From Paraburkholderia sp. BL25I1N1 (lineage in GTDB: Bacteria > Pseudomonadota > Gammaproteobacteria > Burkholderiales > Burkholderiaceae): a stretch of 39,476 bases of DNA. Where the stretch lies: positions 1 through 39,476 of the forward strand of contig NZ_PVZB01000046.1 of assembly GCF_003002025.1 (NCBI RefSeq), given 5' to 3'. A program made the position numbers and the translations under genes. Shown here in pieces: positions 24,463 to 32,249 of this stretch. The notes beneath the pieces are model-generated. The model ran no database searches. It worked only from the letters and a program-made list of their open reading frames with translations, and was not told the origin of the DNA. Within the stretch, counting starts at the first letter, position 1; every line of letters begins with the position of its first letter.

Positions 24463-26313
24463 CTAGAGCGCACGGATTTTCTGTACGACGGAGTCCGCGC
24501 TCAGGGATGGCGCGGCCAGAATATGTTCGACGCGCGCGGCTTGCTTTCGAACAGGGTGGACGATATCGTTCGTGATACTTACAAATCCTTCCGCCTCCAA
24601 CGTTTTAACCACCCTCTCTACATAATCAGATACTTGACGCTGGGTGATTCCGCGGAAAAGCGATGCCATCTTTCGTCCACCGCCGGCCTGTTTGTACAGT
24701 TTGCGAAGTATCGTCATCAACGCCTTCATTTGTGCTGGCAGGTTCGACTGTAAGACGGCGTTATTGGTCGCCATATCGTCGAAATTTTCGACCGTACAGT
24801 CCACGAATATCTCCCTAGGCAACCCTCTTTCATCTGCGATGCCAACCGCACGGAGAATGAGGCAATTGTGAAAGGTTATTCCTCCTGCCATACCTTCGGC
24901 ACTAACGATCAGTTCCGAGATTAAGCAATCACGCACGGTCATCCCTTGAACAATTACGTCCTCGAGATTAATCTTTCCAAGAGTTGCCGACGAAATTTCC
25001 AGCCCCCTGAAATCAATCTCTGGTAGCCCTTCCTGAAGCGCCATGCTAAGTATGACCGACATAAGGTCAGCCAAGGCTTGCGCATCCTGGTTGTTTGCCG
25101 ATGATTGGCGGTGAAGTGACTGTGCGACCGAAATTAGCGTGGATGTCTGGTAACCCTCGCGCTTTAGTAAATGCGTAGTCATGGCAATAGCTTTCTCCGA
25201 TAGCTCTGCTATGGCTAGCGAGTTGTTATCTTTAAAATTCTCGGCGATCAACCTAAAGAAAGTTCCGCCTTGCAGGGCCGCGAGCATATCTTCGTCCACA
25301 AACGACCTAGAACCAGGATCTTGCTCGCGCTGGGTTAACCCAGGCAACCGTTGCAATTGAGCTAGCACCCCTTCGCCAGCGGACTGGCCTGTCTCGGCAA
25401 AAAAGGCATCGGAGAGGTCTGCACCAGTGATTGGTCCTGTTCCGGACGATCGACCACGTACCGAAAAAGCAAGCCGCTCCATTACGGCACGTAAGGTTTG
25501 TGCTTCCATGGTAGCGGATTCCAGTGCCGCCTCGCGCTCGGTGATTTTCGTCAGAAAAGAATCCCACGCGTGACCAAATCCCGCAGATCCATCGATGTTT
25601 GTAATTTCACCGATAAGATCTTTCTGGATCAAATAACCGAGCAAAAGTGGTTTTCTTGGTAACCAATCAGGAAGCTCCTTCGAGACTCCATTTTTATCTA
25701 GGAACTCGCGGACGCCGTCTTCTGTGAATTCACCAAGCCGGAATGCCTTGCATACTTTAGCCCCGACGGAAAGGGCAGCGGTAATCTCGCTTTCATCATC
25801 AAAATAGTGATCACGGCCGCAGATCAGTACGCCAATTCCAGCGGGAATCTTTGCCAAAAAGTCTCGCACTCCAGTTAATGCCTCCCGGCGAGCCTCACGC
25901 ATAAAGGTTTTATCATCCTTTCGGATGATCGATTGTGCGGCAACCTCGTCGAAACCATCAAGCAGTAAAGTCGCCATTCCTGACCGCCATGCAATCGTAA
26001 GATCTTCACGCGGCGAGTAACCAATAGACCGAGCATGCCTCTCAAGCATTTCATCTGCATAGGGTTGCGCCCAGTGTTCTCGCAGATTAAGTGAAAGCGG
26101 CACCGGCATATGAGAATTTCTCTGAAACTCGTCAGCCAATCTGAGAAATATTTGCCGGGTCGTGATACTTTTACCTGCCCCAAATGGCGCCAACAAAAAT
26201 GCTATGCCACCAGACTTGATACACCCAATTACTTCATCAAGATCCGACTGCTGATTCAGGGAGAACGAAAGTTTCCGACCGGGAGCCTTGTCTGCAATAA
26301 GATTAATGGGCAA
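24463..26313 (-). CDS. NACHT-type STAND NTPase (probable anti-phage protein), N-terminus lost to a frameshift
   Basis: The frame gives 616 residues from a TTG codon. The NACHT core is clear: Walker A LLAPFGAGKS (40-49) and Walker B TLLLDGFDEVA (115-125) with the NACHT-typical tandem acids. A helical region and a short pentapeptide-like beta region (about 430-500: DFRGLEISSATLGKINLEDV) follow, then a C-terminal winged-helix-like segment. Bacterial NACHT proteins sense phage proteins and trigger an effector. No Shine-Dalgarno precedes the TTG, and the frame stays open upstream of it, reading RDPHTDSITIDDAKYVELP directly into this start. This suggests the true N-terminus is the nuclease-like segment at 26340-26792. 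Codons are more A/T-rich than in the backbone. Confidence 0.82.
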   Translation of the reverse strand: MPINLIADKAPGRKLSFSLNQQSDLDEVIGCIKSGGIAFLLAPFGAGKSITTRQIFLRLADEFQRNSHMPVPLSLNLREHWAQPYADEMLERHARSIGYSPREDLTIAWRSGMATLLLDGFDEVAAQSIIRKDDKTFMREARREALTGVRDFLAKIPAGIGVLICGRDHYFDDESEITAALSVGAKVCKAFRLGEFTEDGVREFLDKNGVSKELPDWLPRKPLLLGYLIQKDLIGEITNIDGSAGFGHAWDSFLTKITEREAALESATMEAQTLRAVMERLAFSVRGRSSGTGPITGADLSDAFFAETGQSAGEGVLAQLQRLPGLTQREQDPGSRSFVDEDMLAALQGGTFFRLIAENFKDNNSLAIAELSEKAIAMTTHLLKREGYQTSTLISVAQSLHRQSSANNQDAQALADLMSVILSMALQEGLPEIDFRGLEISSATLGKINLEDVIVQGMTVRDCLISELIVSAEGMAGGITFHNCLILRAVGIADERGLPREIFVDCTVENFDDMATNNAVLQSNLPAQMKALMTILRKLYKQAGGGRKMASLFRGITQRQVSDYVERVVKTLEAEGFVSITNDIVHPVRKQAARVEHILAAPSLSADSVVQKIRAL

Positions 26314-26339
26314 TTCTACATACTTAGCGTCGTCGATTG

Positions 26340-26792
26340 TTATGGAGTCTGTATGTGGGTCACGGCAGAACCGAACACTGCCTTGCGGCGGAGATTCAGA
26401 TATTTTAATCCATCAAAAGCACGGCGCCGAAATTGATCCAGCGTTATTAATGTAACCTTGTTTTTCCTAGCAACCTCAACATGCTGCGCATCCAGTTGCT
26501 TCTCAGTTATGAGCCATTTTGAAATTGATATCGCCGTCTTGATTTCATGCGTTTCTGCGGCATTCAGTTTTTTAACGTCTGCCCGCACCTTCTCCAGCCG
26601 AGTACTCGTGGTCACCATGATGAGGTGGGTAACGTCCCTCAAACGGGCAATCCCGTCGAGCTCTTGGATCACCGCATCGCCTTCGTAATGCGATGGCTGA
26701 CAATCACCTGGGGCGAGGCCCCAGACGGCCTCGGCCGCCTGCCGTACATTCGCTTCAAATTGCATGTTGTATTTGTATTCGGCGTCACTCAT
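26340..26792 (-). CDS. Restriction-endonuclease-like N-terminal segment of the NACHT system
   Basis: A 150-residue product from ATG 26792 (GGGGA about six bases upstream). The pattern resembles PD-(D/E)XK nuclease domains found before NACHT and related NTPases: QELDGIARL (E44, D46), THLIMVTTS (55-63), a lysine-rich helix with KVRADVKKL, then ITEKQLDAQH and VTLITLDQFRRR. A canonical ExK is not obvious, so catalysis is uncertain. Near its end the frame reads FGSA then VTHIQTP and stops. One extra base at about 26362-26368 would instead continue FGSARDPHTDSITI into the NACHT frame. I therefore treat it as the effector half of a split fusion gene rather than an independent protein. Confidence 0.65.
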   Translation of the reverse strand: MSDAEYKYNMQFEANVRQAAEAVWGLAPGDCQPSHYEGDAVIQELDGIARLRDVTHLIMVTTSTRLEKVRADVKKLNAAETHEIKTAISISKWLITEKQLDAQHVEVARKNKVTLITLDQFRRRAFDGLKYLNLRRKAVFGSAVTHIQTP

Positions 26793-26992
26793 TATTTTCC
26801 CCGGTTCATCCTCTTTAAATCGCATTGACCCCGATGATTTGACGTGCCCGTGATCTCTGGCACGCAACAAACGTCGTTGTTAATCTCGCAACCTCCGCAT
26901 CTTACCGTTTATTCGCTCAGACTTTGGTGACCGCGGTGTATGCCATCCTGTGCCTGAGATTATGAGCCCTTGTACTCCGCTGGCAAAAGCAG
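26793..26992. promoter_or_regulatory. Leader region of the nuclease-NACHT locus
   Basis: About 200 A/T-rich bases precede the 26792 start on the minus strand. In-frame ATG codons at 26825 and 26870 exist but lack Shine-Dalgarno sequences and add non-homologous residues. A promoter is expected here; no exact -35/-10 pair is claimed. Confidence 0.3.
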
Positions 26993-27304
26993 CTAGAGGT
27001 TGGCGAATGATGCTAAGGGTGCCGTTCTTTTGCGACGGATATTCAAACACCCCTGCCGCGGGCCTGATGCCCACGCCGGGTTGACAGAAGGCTGCAATCG
27101 GCAGCAGCCGCCCCGAAGCGGACAGTCACCTTCGCCGGAAGCGGTCGCTCGAAACAGACCCAATCTACCTCGCCGTCGACCGGCCACACAAGATCCAGCC
27201 CCTTCGAATACGTCACGCGGGAGCATGGGATTCAAGCCAGCCGTTCGCTCAAAGATCACCTTCAGTGCGGTCGAGATCACGGGTTCGCGTCTCTCGGCAG
27301 ACAT
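26993..27304 (-). CDS. Hypothetical protein, doubtful
   Basis: A possible 103-residue product starts at 27304 with AGGA seven bases upstream. It contains ISTALKVIFERTAGLNPML, then turns Arg/Gly/Cys-rich (GRRRGRLGLFRATASGEGD). The opposite strand is also open over 119 codons here, so the frame may be a composition artefact. I recognise no family. It lies between the DUF2384 gene and the nuclease-NACHT locus on the same strand. Confidence 0.25.
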   Translation of the reverse strand: MSAERREPVISTALKVIFERTAGLNPMLPRDVFEGAGSCVAGRRRGRLGLFRATASGEGDCPLRGGCCRLQPSVNPAWASGPRQGCLNIRRKRTAPLASFANL

Positions 27305-27375
27305 GAGTCTTCCTGTGAGTCGCTTCCTCGTTGTCGTGCAGTTGCCGGTTAAATAGATCAGGGATCTACGAGGTC

Positions 27376-27660
27376 TTACCACCAAGGCGAGGAAAACAAG
27401 ATCCATTTCACCCGCTGACTTCCCTCCGAGCTGGTCAACAGATCGATGGGACGTTGATTGTCCAACATCGGAACTTCGCTATACAGCCATCGGATCGCAT
27501 CTGACTTCAGGCAACCCCAGAGAGCCGTGGCAACGGTGTCGTCCGCAACCAACCTCATCAGTTCGTCGGTAATGCTGTTCACCTTCCACTCTGGGGCCAA
27601 TGCTTTGACAAACCCGTCCCAACCGTTAAGCTCCGGATTCACTTGCCTCCTGCAGTCCAT
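27376..27660 (-). CDS. DUF2384 / MbcA-ParS-Xre antitoxin-like protein (orphan)
   Basis: A 94-residue protein whose C-terminal half matches the toxin-binding DUF2384 domain of Xre/ParS/MbcA antitoxins: AIRWLYSEVPMLDNQRPIDLLTSSEG, then a terminal helix ending FSSPWW. The usual N-terminal helix-turn-helix is missing or reduced to ALAPEWKVNSITDELMRLV. The start at 27660 is supported by AAGGAG eight bases upstream. In type II Xre-RES modules the RES toxin gene normally follows; here the next 380 bases hold no RES-like sequence. It could be a solitary antitoxin or a regulator. It sits upstream of the NACHT locus in the accessory segment. Confidence 0.65.
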   Translation of the reverse strand: MDCRRQVNPELNGWDGFVKALAPEWKVNSITDELMRLVADDTVATALWGCLKSDAIRWLYSEVPMLDNQRPIDLLTSSEGSQRVKWILFSSPWW

Positions 27661-27796
27661 GAATTCAGCTCCTTGGTTGTAATTGCCGACAATTTACCTG
27701 AGGTGCTCGACTGACGGATAGTGGCCGGAACTGGCCTGAAGCCTTTGGATCAGTCCGCCTCCAAGCGCACGTTTCAGAGGTGTTGGAGGCGGAGAC

Positions 27797-28534
27797 CTAC
27801 CCACCGTTCATGACAACTGGATCGATCTCACTATCCGTCAGCCCGAATCTCGCCATGCGAGCGCGATGATCCGGCGAGCCGAGATATGAACGAAGTCGCT
27901 GATTCACCGATCTTAGAAGATCCGCGTTCTGTCGGTTAAATGAAAATGCACCCAGCGGAGGCGTCCGCTGTCTACCGTTCATTTCCGGCTCGTGCGCGAC
28001 CGCCTCGATCATAGAGCGGCCCATTCCGCTCGCAACAATTCGATTTCCCAAAGCCGTACTCGCATATGCGTCAATCGCGCCAGAAAGAACGGCCGCGATC
28101 GCGTCGGCTTGTCGCTCGAAGATGACAATTTGCTCCTCGCTTACCCCCGACGCCGTCGCCGAATCGTGCTGTACCTGTCCGCCAATGATGCCGAGGCGCG
28201 CATCAGGACATTCGGCGATTGAGGAGTAGCTACTGAGCGCTTTCGGGTTTCCAGGTCGAACGAGAAAGCCGTCCTCGATTCCCCACACCGGCACGCTGAA
28301 CGCGACAGTATTGGCACGCTGCGGCGTCACAAAGAGAGGAACGTTCATGTCCCAGCGACCTGCTTCAACGCCGGGTAGCAATTCGCTGAACGTCGTCAGG
28401 CAATGCTCGATCCTACTGACGCCGATCTGACGCAGGATCGTCCTCGCGAGCTCGATATCAGCACCGGTAGCGGTGCCGTCGGCTTCGGTCCAGCCAAACG
28501 GCGGTTCCTCGATATACGCAATCGTTACCTTCAT
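27797..28534 (-). CDS. Family 3 solute-binding protein without signal peptide
   Basis: A 245-residue protein of the amino-acid-type SBP_bac_3 family: VTIAYIEEPPFGWTEADGTATGADIELARTILRQIG at the N-terminus, WDMNVPLFVTPQRANTVAFSVP, and ALGNRIVAS. It starts directly at the first beta strand. No Sec signal peptide exists, and an in-frame TGA lies about 50 bases upstream of the ATG at 28534. A TTG at 28549 adds only five residues. It may be a cytoplasmic sensor, or a binding protein that lost its export signal. No permease or ATPase gene is near. Confidence 0.75.
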   Translation of the reverse strand: MKVTIAYIEEPPFGWTEADGTATGADIELARTILRQIGVSRIEHCLTTFSELLPGVEAGRWDMNVPLFVTPQRANTVAFSVPVWGIEDGFLVRPGNPKALSSYSSIAECPDARLGIIGGQVQHDSATASGVSEEQIVIFERQADAIAAVLSGAIDAYASTALGNRIVASGMGRSMIEAVAHEPEMNGRQRTPPLGAFSFNRQNADLLRSVNQRLRSYLGSPDHRARMARFGLTDSEIDPVVMNGG

Positions 28535-28948
28535 CGCTTCGTCTCGCAAACCGAAAAACGGCCGTCAAGTCTGGGGCCGATTGTTGACGATTTTACTCGC
28601 ATGCACGAATGTCGCTTCATGGCCAATTTTTCGAGGGATGCGTTCGTCTCTCATCGTCGATGCTCGTTCAACGCCCCTCAGCGGTCGAGGCGGCATAGCA
28701 CCGGATCTGCGTCGGCCGAGCCGCTGTTCGCGGCGACACGTACGGCCGGTGAATACCGTGCGCACAGCGCAGATGGCACACCGACCGAAAACACACCACC
28801 GGAGGATGTGAGTGAGTGGCCGGCGTTCAGCGACGCTGCTCAGCGCCTCGCCTTCGCGACGCGCATTCCGAGTCCGACCGCGATCGTGGTGGCGCCGGAC
28901 TGAGCCATAGCAGCACGCGCGGCGCTCGAAGTGTCTGACTTGATGGGT
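28535..28948. other. Non-coding stretch in the accessory segment
   Basis: About 410 bases show no supported gene on either strand. Open frames here are Arg/Ser/Ala-rich, have no ribosome binding site and do not resemble any family I know. It could be decayed coding sequence. Confidence 0.35.
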
Positions 28949-29477
28949 TTATGGCGACGTCTTCCTGGCCAGAACGTAGTAATACGATCGGCCGCCCTGG
29001 TCGGAGTATTCGAGAAGGTAATCGCCATCAGGAACCGTCATGGGTTCGAACGTGGTTATGATTCCGCGGTCCTTGACTGTGCGATCCAGATCCGTTGGCG
29101 TATTCAAGCTGTAGAAATTGACCCCATAGGCGGGCGAGTCGCACATCATGGCCGAATAACTCCTGCTTGCCCAACCGCGACACTTCTTGCGACAGAAGGG
29201 CAGATCCGGAAGTCGGGCTCGTCAACGTGATGTCGAGCCCGTCAGAACCGTAGGCTTTGCGAATTACCGCACCTGTGAAGTGGCGGTGATCGCGACGGCT
29301 ATCGACGATCTCGTAAGTACCAGCCAGGTTAACCGTGGCCGTATGCAAACCGGATTTCTGTTCTCCAACCGGGCGCGGGTCGTGGTAGGTCAGGCAACCG
29401 TACAGAGAAAGTGGCAGGCAAAGCGCTGCGAGGTAACAAAGGCGCATAGTTGTTGTTAAGTGCTGTGCGGTGTTCAA
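28949..29477 (-). pseudogene. Frameshifted lipoprotein gene
   Basis: The gene begins with a lipoprotein signal (MRLCYLAALCLPLSLYGC, Cys at the lipobox) from 29447, or from TTG 29477 with AAGGG upstream. It continues through GTYEIVDSRRDHRHFTGAVI to LGKQ. After that the frame turns into poor sequence. The neighbouring frame carries SYSAMMCDSPAYGVNFYSLN, DGDYLLEYSDQGGRSYYYVLA and stops at 28949. Dropping one G near 29160-29165 (the CAGGAG context) joins the two into a protein of about 165 residues. The family is unknown. The break may be a real mutation or a sequencing error. Confidence 0.6.
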
Positions 29478-29866
29478 GAGGTACCCTTGTTAGGGAAACC
29501 TATGGCTAGCGGCTAGCCTGTAGTGGTTAAAACCGTTCCGTTTTTCGCAATGCGTGCGTTTTTTCCGGTGACGTGAGCTATCATTTCCCAGGCTTATTCG
29601 TTACTAGAACACGGACTTAATGATGCGTTTTACCCCCGCAATCAGGTCATCTACTTGAACTGTTGTTGGCTCGGAGTCCTTGCTGTGGTCACACACATTC
29701 CTCACGTCCGCAAGGTGCTGAATGAACCGCCACGTTGCAATGTCGATTGCATTCTCAGACTTTAAGCGCCGTTGAAATCAGCGATGGTGAGATTCTTTTT
29801 CGCGAAAGTAAAATTGCGATTGTCGCACACGACCCAAGTATCTTTCCAGCACAACTCCAGCAACTG

Positions 29867-29906
29867 CACCGGCACCGGCACCGGCACCGGCACCGGCACC
29901 GGCACC
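29867..29906. repeat. Hexanucleotide microsatellite (CACCGG)6 plus CACC
   Basis: Six full copies of CACCGG run from 29867 to 29902, followed by a partial CACC. On the minus strand the repeat encodes Gly-Ala or Val-Pro dipeptides depending on frame; on the plus strand Thr-Gly. Copy number could vary by slippage, in steps that keep frame. Confidence 0.9.
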
Positions 29907-30171
29907 ACTGTGACCGAACATAATACCGGTTGCACCATGTTCGGCGTCGAAACCGTAGACAGAGACGGCACCCGTGTAATCAGATGTATAAAGGCACGCG
30001 CCGGTTTTCAACCGCGACAGTTGCAAAAAACCGGCCGGACGCTCGGCAAATCTCCTCATCCAGTTGCATCACAATATCTTTCGATTCACTTTCATAATTG
30101 GCGGAGTTTCGCCAAAAAATAATTCAAGTTAACTGCGAAACCGCCGTTAAGGAGACTTGAATTGACTCGGT

Positions 30172-30206
30172 TAGATTCGCGTACGCGCCCTGCGTTGTCG
30201 AATCTA
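30172..30206. promoter_or_regulatory. Inverted repeat TAGATTCG-N19-CGAATCTA
   Basis: Perfect eight-base arms at 30172-30179 and 30199-30206, 84 bases before the lipoprotein start at 30290. The repeat could be an operator or an RNA stem in the leader. No T-run follows. Confidence 0.4.
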
Positions 30207-30289
30207 CGTGCCGTCAAGTTTGAACACAATGAGGGGCCGACGGTCCCGCTTTTCATCGAAGTACCCATCGTCATTAGCCGGGCTCAGTA

Positions 30290-30982
30290 ATGAATCTAAA
30301 AGGACTATCTCTATTCTTGTGTTCCGCCGTATTGGCAGGATGCGCGACGACTCCGCCGATCTCGCTGACCGCGCAGGAGCAGCACGAACTCGCAAGCGTT
30401 ACCGGCACATTGTTTATCCCGCAAAGCAGTTTGCTCATCACCGTTACACCGACCAATGCAGGCGCAACGGGTCTCCTGGGGGCGCTGGTGGCGGCTGGAA
30501 TCGATGCCGCCCGTCGATCTTCCGCAGAAAAAGACGCCGCCCCGATCATCGAGCAACTGCGCGATTACGACTTCCGCACGGTGATGAAACAGGCCTCTAA
30601 CGATGCACTCGGCACAGTCACGGATGTCAAGTTCAGAGCGCCGTTGGACGTAGATACGGTCGCTTCGAGCACGCAGAAAAGAATCATCTATGACAAGTCG
30701 TCGGCAAGTGCGATCCTGTTTGTTGACGTCGGCTACCAGATGCAGTCGGGAAATCTTTATATCTCCGCTAACGCGGTGATGTATCCAAAATCCAATGAAT
30801 TGCTGCAGTTCAGGAAGAAGCCGAACGAGTCGGACCCGCTAGACGCTGGCAATGCCATCTATCGAAAGACGTTCAACTTCGGGAAGCAGAATGTTTCGGC
30901 GACCGACATCAAAAGTGGTCTGACCGAAGGCGCTAACAGTATCGCGACGCAACTGGCAGCCGACCTCAATCATCCGCTTTGA
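30290..30982 (+). CDS. Predicted outer- or inner-membrane lipoprotein, unknown family
   Basis: A 230-residue protein with a clear lipoprotein signal: MNLKGLSLFLCSAVLAGC, lipobox LAGC with Cys18 as the acylation site and Ala at +2. This suggests outer-membrane sorting by the usual +2 rule. The mature part has a glycine/alanine segment (GATGLLGALVAAGIDAAR) and a mixed alpha/beta body (SASAILFVDVGYQMQSGNLY). I do not recognise the family. The ATG at 30290 has only a weak ribosome binding site. No operon partner is visible; two hairpins and a tiny membrane ORF follow. Confidence 0.75.
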   Translation: MNLKGLSLFLCSAVLAGCATTPPISLTAQEQHELASVTGTLFIPQSSLLITVTPTNAGATGLLGALVAAGIDAARRSSAEKDAAPIIEQLRDYDFRTVMKQASNDALGTVTDVKFRAPLDVDTVASSTQKRIIYDKSSASAILFVDVGYQMQSGNLYISANAVMYPKSNELLQFRKKPNESDPLDAGNAIYRKTFNFGKQNVSATDIKSGLTEGANSIATQLAADLNHPL

Positions 30983-31072
30983 CTCACCGGGCTCGTCACG
31001 TGGATATAGTGGAAAAGAAAGATTCCATAACCCATGCAAGAGTCGATCGAGCCAGCATTGCTGCGAGATGTC

Positions 31073-31108
31073 GTATCGGCCTAAAGTTTTCGTCTTATAA
31101 GCCGATAC
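31073..31108. promoter_or_regulatory. Hairpin GTATCGGC / GCCGATAC
   Basis: Perfect eight-base arms at 31073-31080 and 31101-31108 enclose a 20-base A/T-rich loop, 90 bases after the lipoprotein stop. There is no T-run directly after the stem. It may be a processing or attenuation hairpin. Confidence 0.4.
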
Positions 31109-31117
31109 CTCTGGGCT

Positions 31118-31140
31118 GAGCCGTCAACCTCCGGCGGCTC
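31118..31140. promoter_or_regulatory. Second hairpin GAGCCG-N11-CGGCTC
   Basis: Arms at 31118-31123 and 31135-31140 lie nine bases after the previous hairpin and 54 bases before the small membrane ORF at 31195. The pair of stems could form a structured leader. Confidence 0.35.
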
Positions 31141-31194
31141 GAAACTACCTGTTCTATCGCAAGCGACGACGCTGTTCGGGGGGCCAGTGGACTA

Positions 31195-31374
31195 ATGTCA
31201 CTTGGCAAGGCCTTTGGGTTTTACGTAGGGGCAGTGATCGCGCTCGTTGTTGGCGCTTTGATAGCTGGAGCAGCTAAAGCACCGTTCGTTTACTTTGTCG
31301 TTTATTTTGCCTGCGGCATCTTTTTAAAACCGTACGGTGTTGCGAAACTTGATTACGTTCCACCCAGTGTATAA
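31195..31374 (+). CDS. Small hydrophobic membrane protein (59 aa)
   Basis: This short frame encodes MSLGKAFGFYVGAVIALVV, then GALIAGAAKAPFVYFVVYFA, then a polar end KPYGVAKLDYVPPSV. Two closely spaced membrane segments are predicted. The alternating hydrophobic composition and clean stop argue for a real gene, although the ribosome binding site is weak. No family is recognised. It overlaps a second tiny ORF by eight bases. Confidence 0.45.
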   Translation: MSLGKAFGFYVGAVIALVVGALIAGAAKAPFVYFVVYFACGIFLKPYGVAKLDYVPPSV

Positions 31375-31477
31375 CACGCTGCAAAACGTTTTCTCGACTA
31401 AAGTTCGCGCGCTGATATTCTGGCCCATTTCTTACCTGGTCCTGATCGGCAAAATTGCCGTAGTCCGCGCTATTTGA
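31367..31477 (+). CDS. Tiny hydrophobic ORF overlapping the previous one (36 aa)
   Basis: From GTG 31367, inside the end of the preceding frame, it encodes MYNTLQNVFSTKVRALIFW followed by a hydrophobic stretch PISYLVLIGKIAVVRAI. One membrane helix is predicted. The overlap suggests translational coupling or one gene split by a frameshift. Support is composition only. Confidence 0.3.
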   Translation: MYNTLQNVFSTKVRALIFWPISYLVLIGKIAVVRAI

Positions 31478-31673
31478 TCTGGCCACCCCGGGAAGCTTCT
31501 CCAGCCGTGCGCTCGACAGGCAGACTGAGCGCCACATCGGCTATGCGACTGCCGGCGCGCTGCCTGATATACGGTGCATAGAACGATCCGGAGCAGTCCG
31601 TCCGCTCAACGAAGCAGCCCTTGCCGGATCGGCAATGACGTGAGTGCTGTTCCGTTCTGGACGCGCTCTCGTC
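31478..31673. other. Short intergenic stretch
   Basis: No gene or clear signal seen between the tiny ORFs and the convergent acetyltransferase stop. Confidence 0.3.
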
Positions 31674-32249
31674 TTATGCAGCGCAGCCGCTAGTTCCGCT
31701 CACATTGGTCGGCGCGATTCTATAAACAATGCTTGGCGTGTCTCCCGGTACATCGTCGAGAGTTCCGAATTGAGTTAACCCCGCCTTCTCCAGAACGTTC
31801 CGAGAGGCGACATAGTTGCTCCGTACCAAGGCGAAGATCTCCTGCAAATGCAGGGCTTGAAACCCGAATTTGATTGCCGAGGTAGCCAACTCGGTCGCAA
31901 GCCCTCGCCCCCACGCCTCTACCCCGAGCCGATAGCCCAGATTCGCCTTTACCTCATCGCCGAATGGCCTATATGAAAGGCCGCCGAACCCGACAACCTC
32001 GCTCGGCCGGGCTGCCCAGGCAACTGCCCACGCGCCGAACCCGTTCCTGATCCAATGATCGAGCCATTGAGCCATTGTTGTCTCGGCGTCGGCGAGGGAG
32101 CGCATCGGCCCAGCCGGATTAAATGCGTTTGTGAGTGGATCACCATAGATACGGAACAGAGCATCTACATCCGAGTTGGTCGGCTGACGCAGAATCATTC
32201 TTGCGGTACCGATGTTGTGCATTGAAACGATCGCATGCGCGCTGGTCAT
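31674..32249 (-). CDS. GNAT acetyltransferase (RimJ/RimL type)
   Basis: A 191-residue GNAT-fold protein. The N-terminal strand is TARMILRQPTNSDVDALFRIYGDP. The acetyl-CoA region shows LGYRLGVEAWGRGLATELATSAIKFGFQ, the RimJ-like version of the Q/RxxGxG/A loop, and NYVASRNVLEKAGLTQFG is the typical C-terminal motif. Such enzymes acetylate ribosomal proteins, other N-termini or small amines. The start at 32249 was chosen as the first ATG; ATG 32222 is closer to the conserved core. Neither has a strong ribosome binding site. It is followed, on the same strand upstream, by another GNAT gene. Confidence 0.85.
   Translation of the reverse strand: MTSAHAIVSMHNIGTARMILRQPTNSDVDALFRIYGDPLTNAFNPAGPMRSLADAETTMAQWLDHWIRNGFGAWAVAWAARPSEVVGFGGLSYRPFGDEVKANLGYRLGVEAWGRGLATELATSAIKFGFQALHLQEIFALVRSNYVASRNVLEKAGLTQFGTLDDVPGDTPSIVYRIAPTNVSGTSGCAA

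Larger units (their letters stand above)
29478..30289. other. Long non-coding region with repeats
   Basis: About 810 bases lie between two lipoprotein genes. It holds a GGCTAG-CGG-CTAGCC inverted repeat (29504-29518), a hexanucleotide microsatellite (29867-29906) and an eight-base inverted repeat (30172-30206). Frames through the microsatellite are open in several registers because of its composition, so none is called a gene with confidence. Confidence 0.4.

Noticed and set aside
26993..27356. Plus-strand 118-codon frame between DUF2384 and the nuclease-like gene
   Set aside because: No ribosome binding site and proline/arginine-rich composition; both strands are open here, so composition explains it.
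29867..29906. Possible CRISPR-like repeat
   Set aside because: The units are six bases with no spacers; it is a simple tandem repeat.
29778..30059. Minus-strand frame with a Gly-Ala repeat through the microsatellite
   Set aside because: Several frames are equally open through the repeat, there is no clear ribosome binding site and no family match, so it was not called as a gene.
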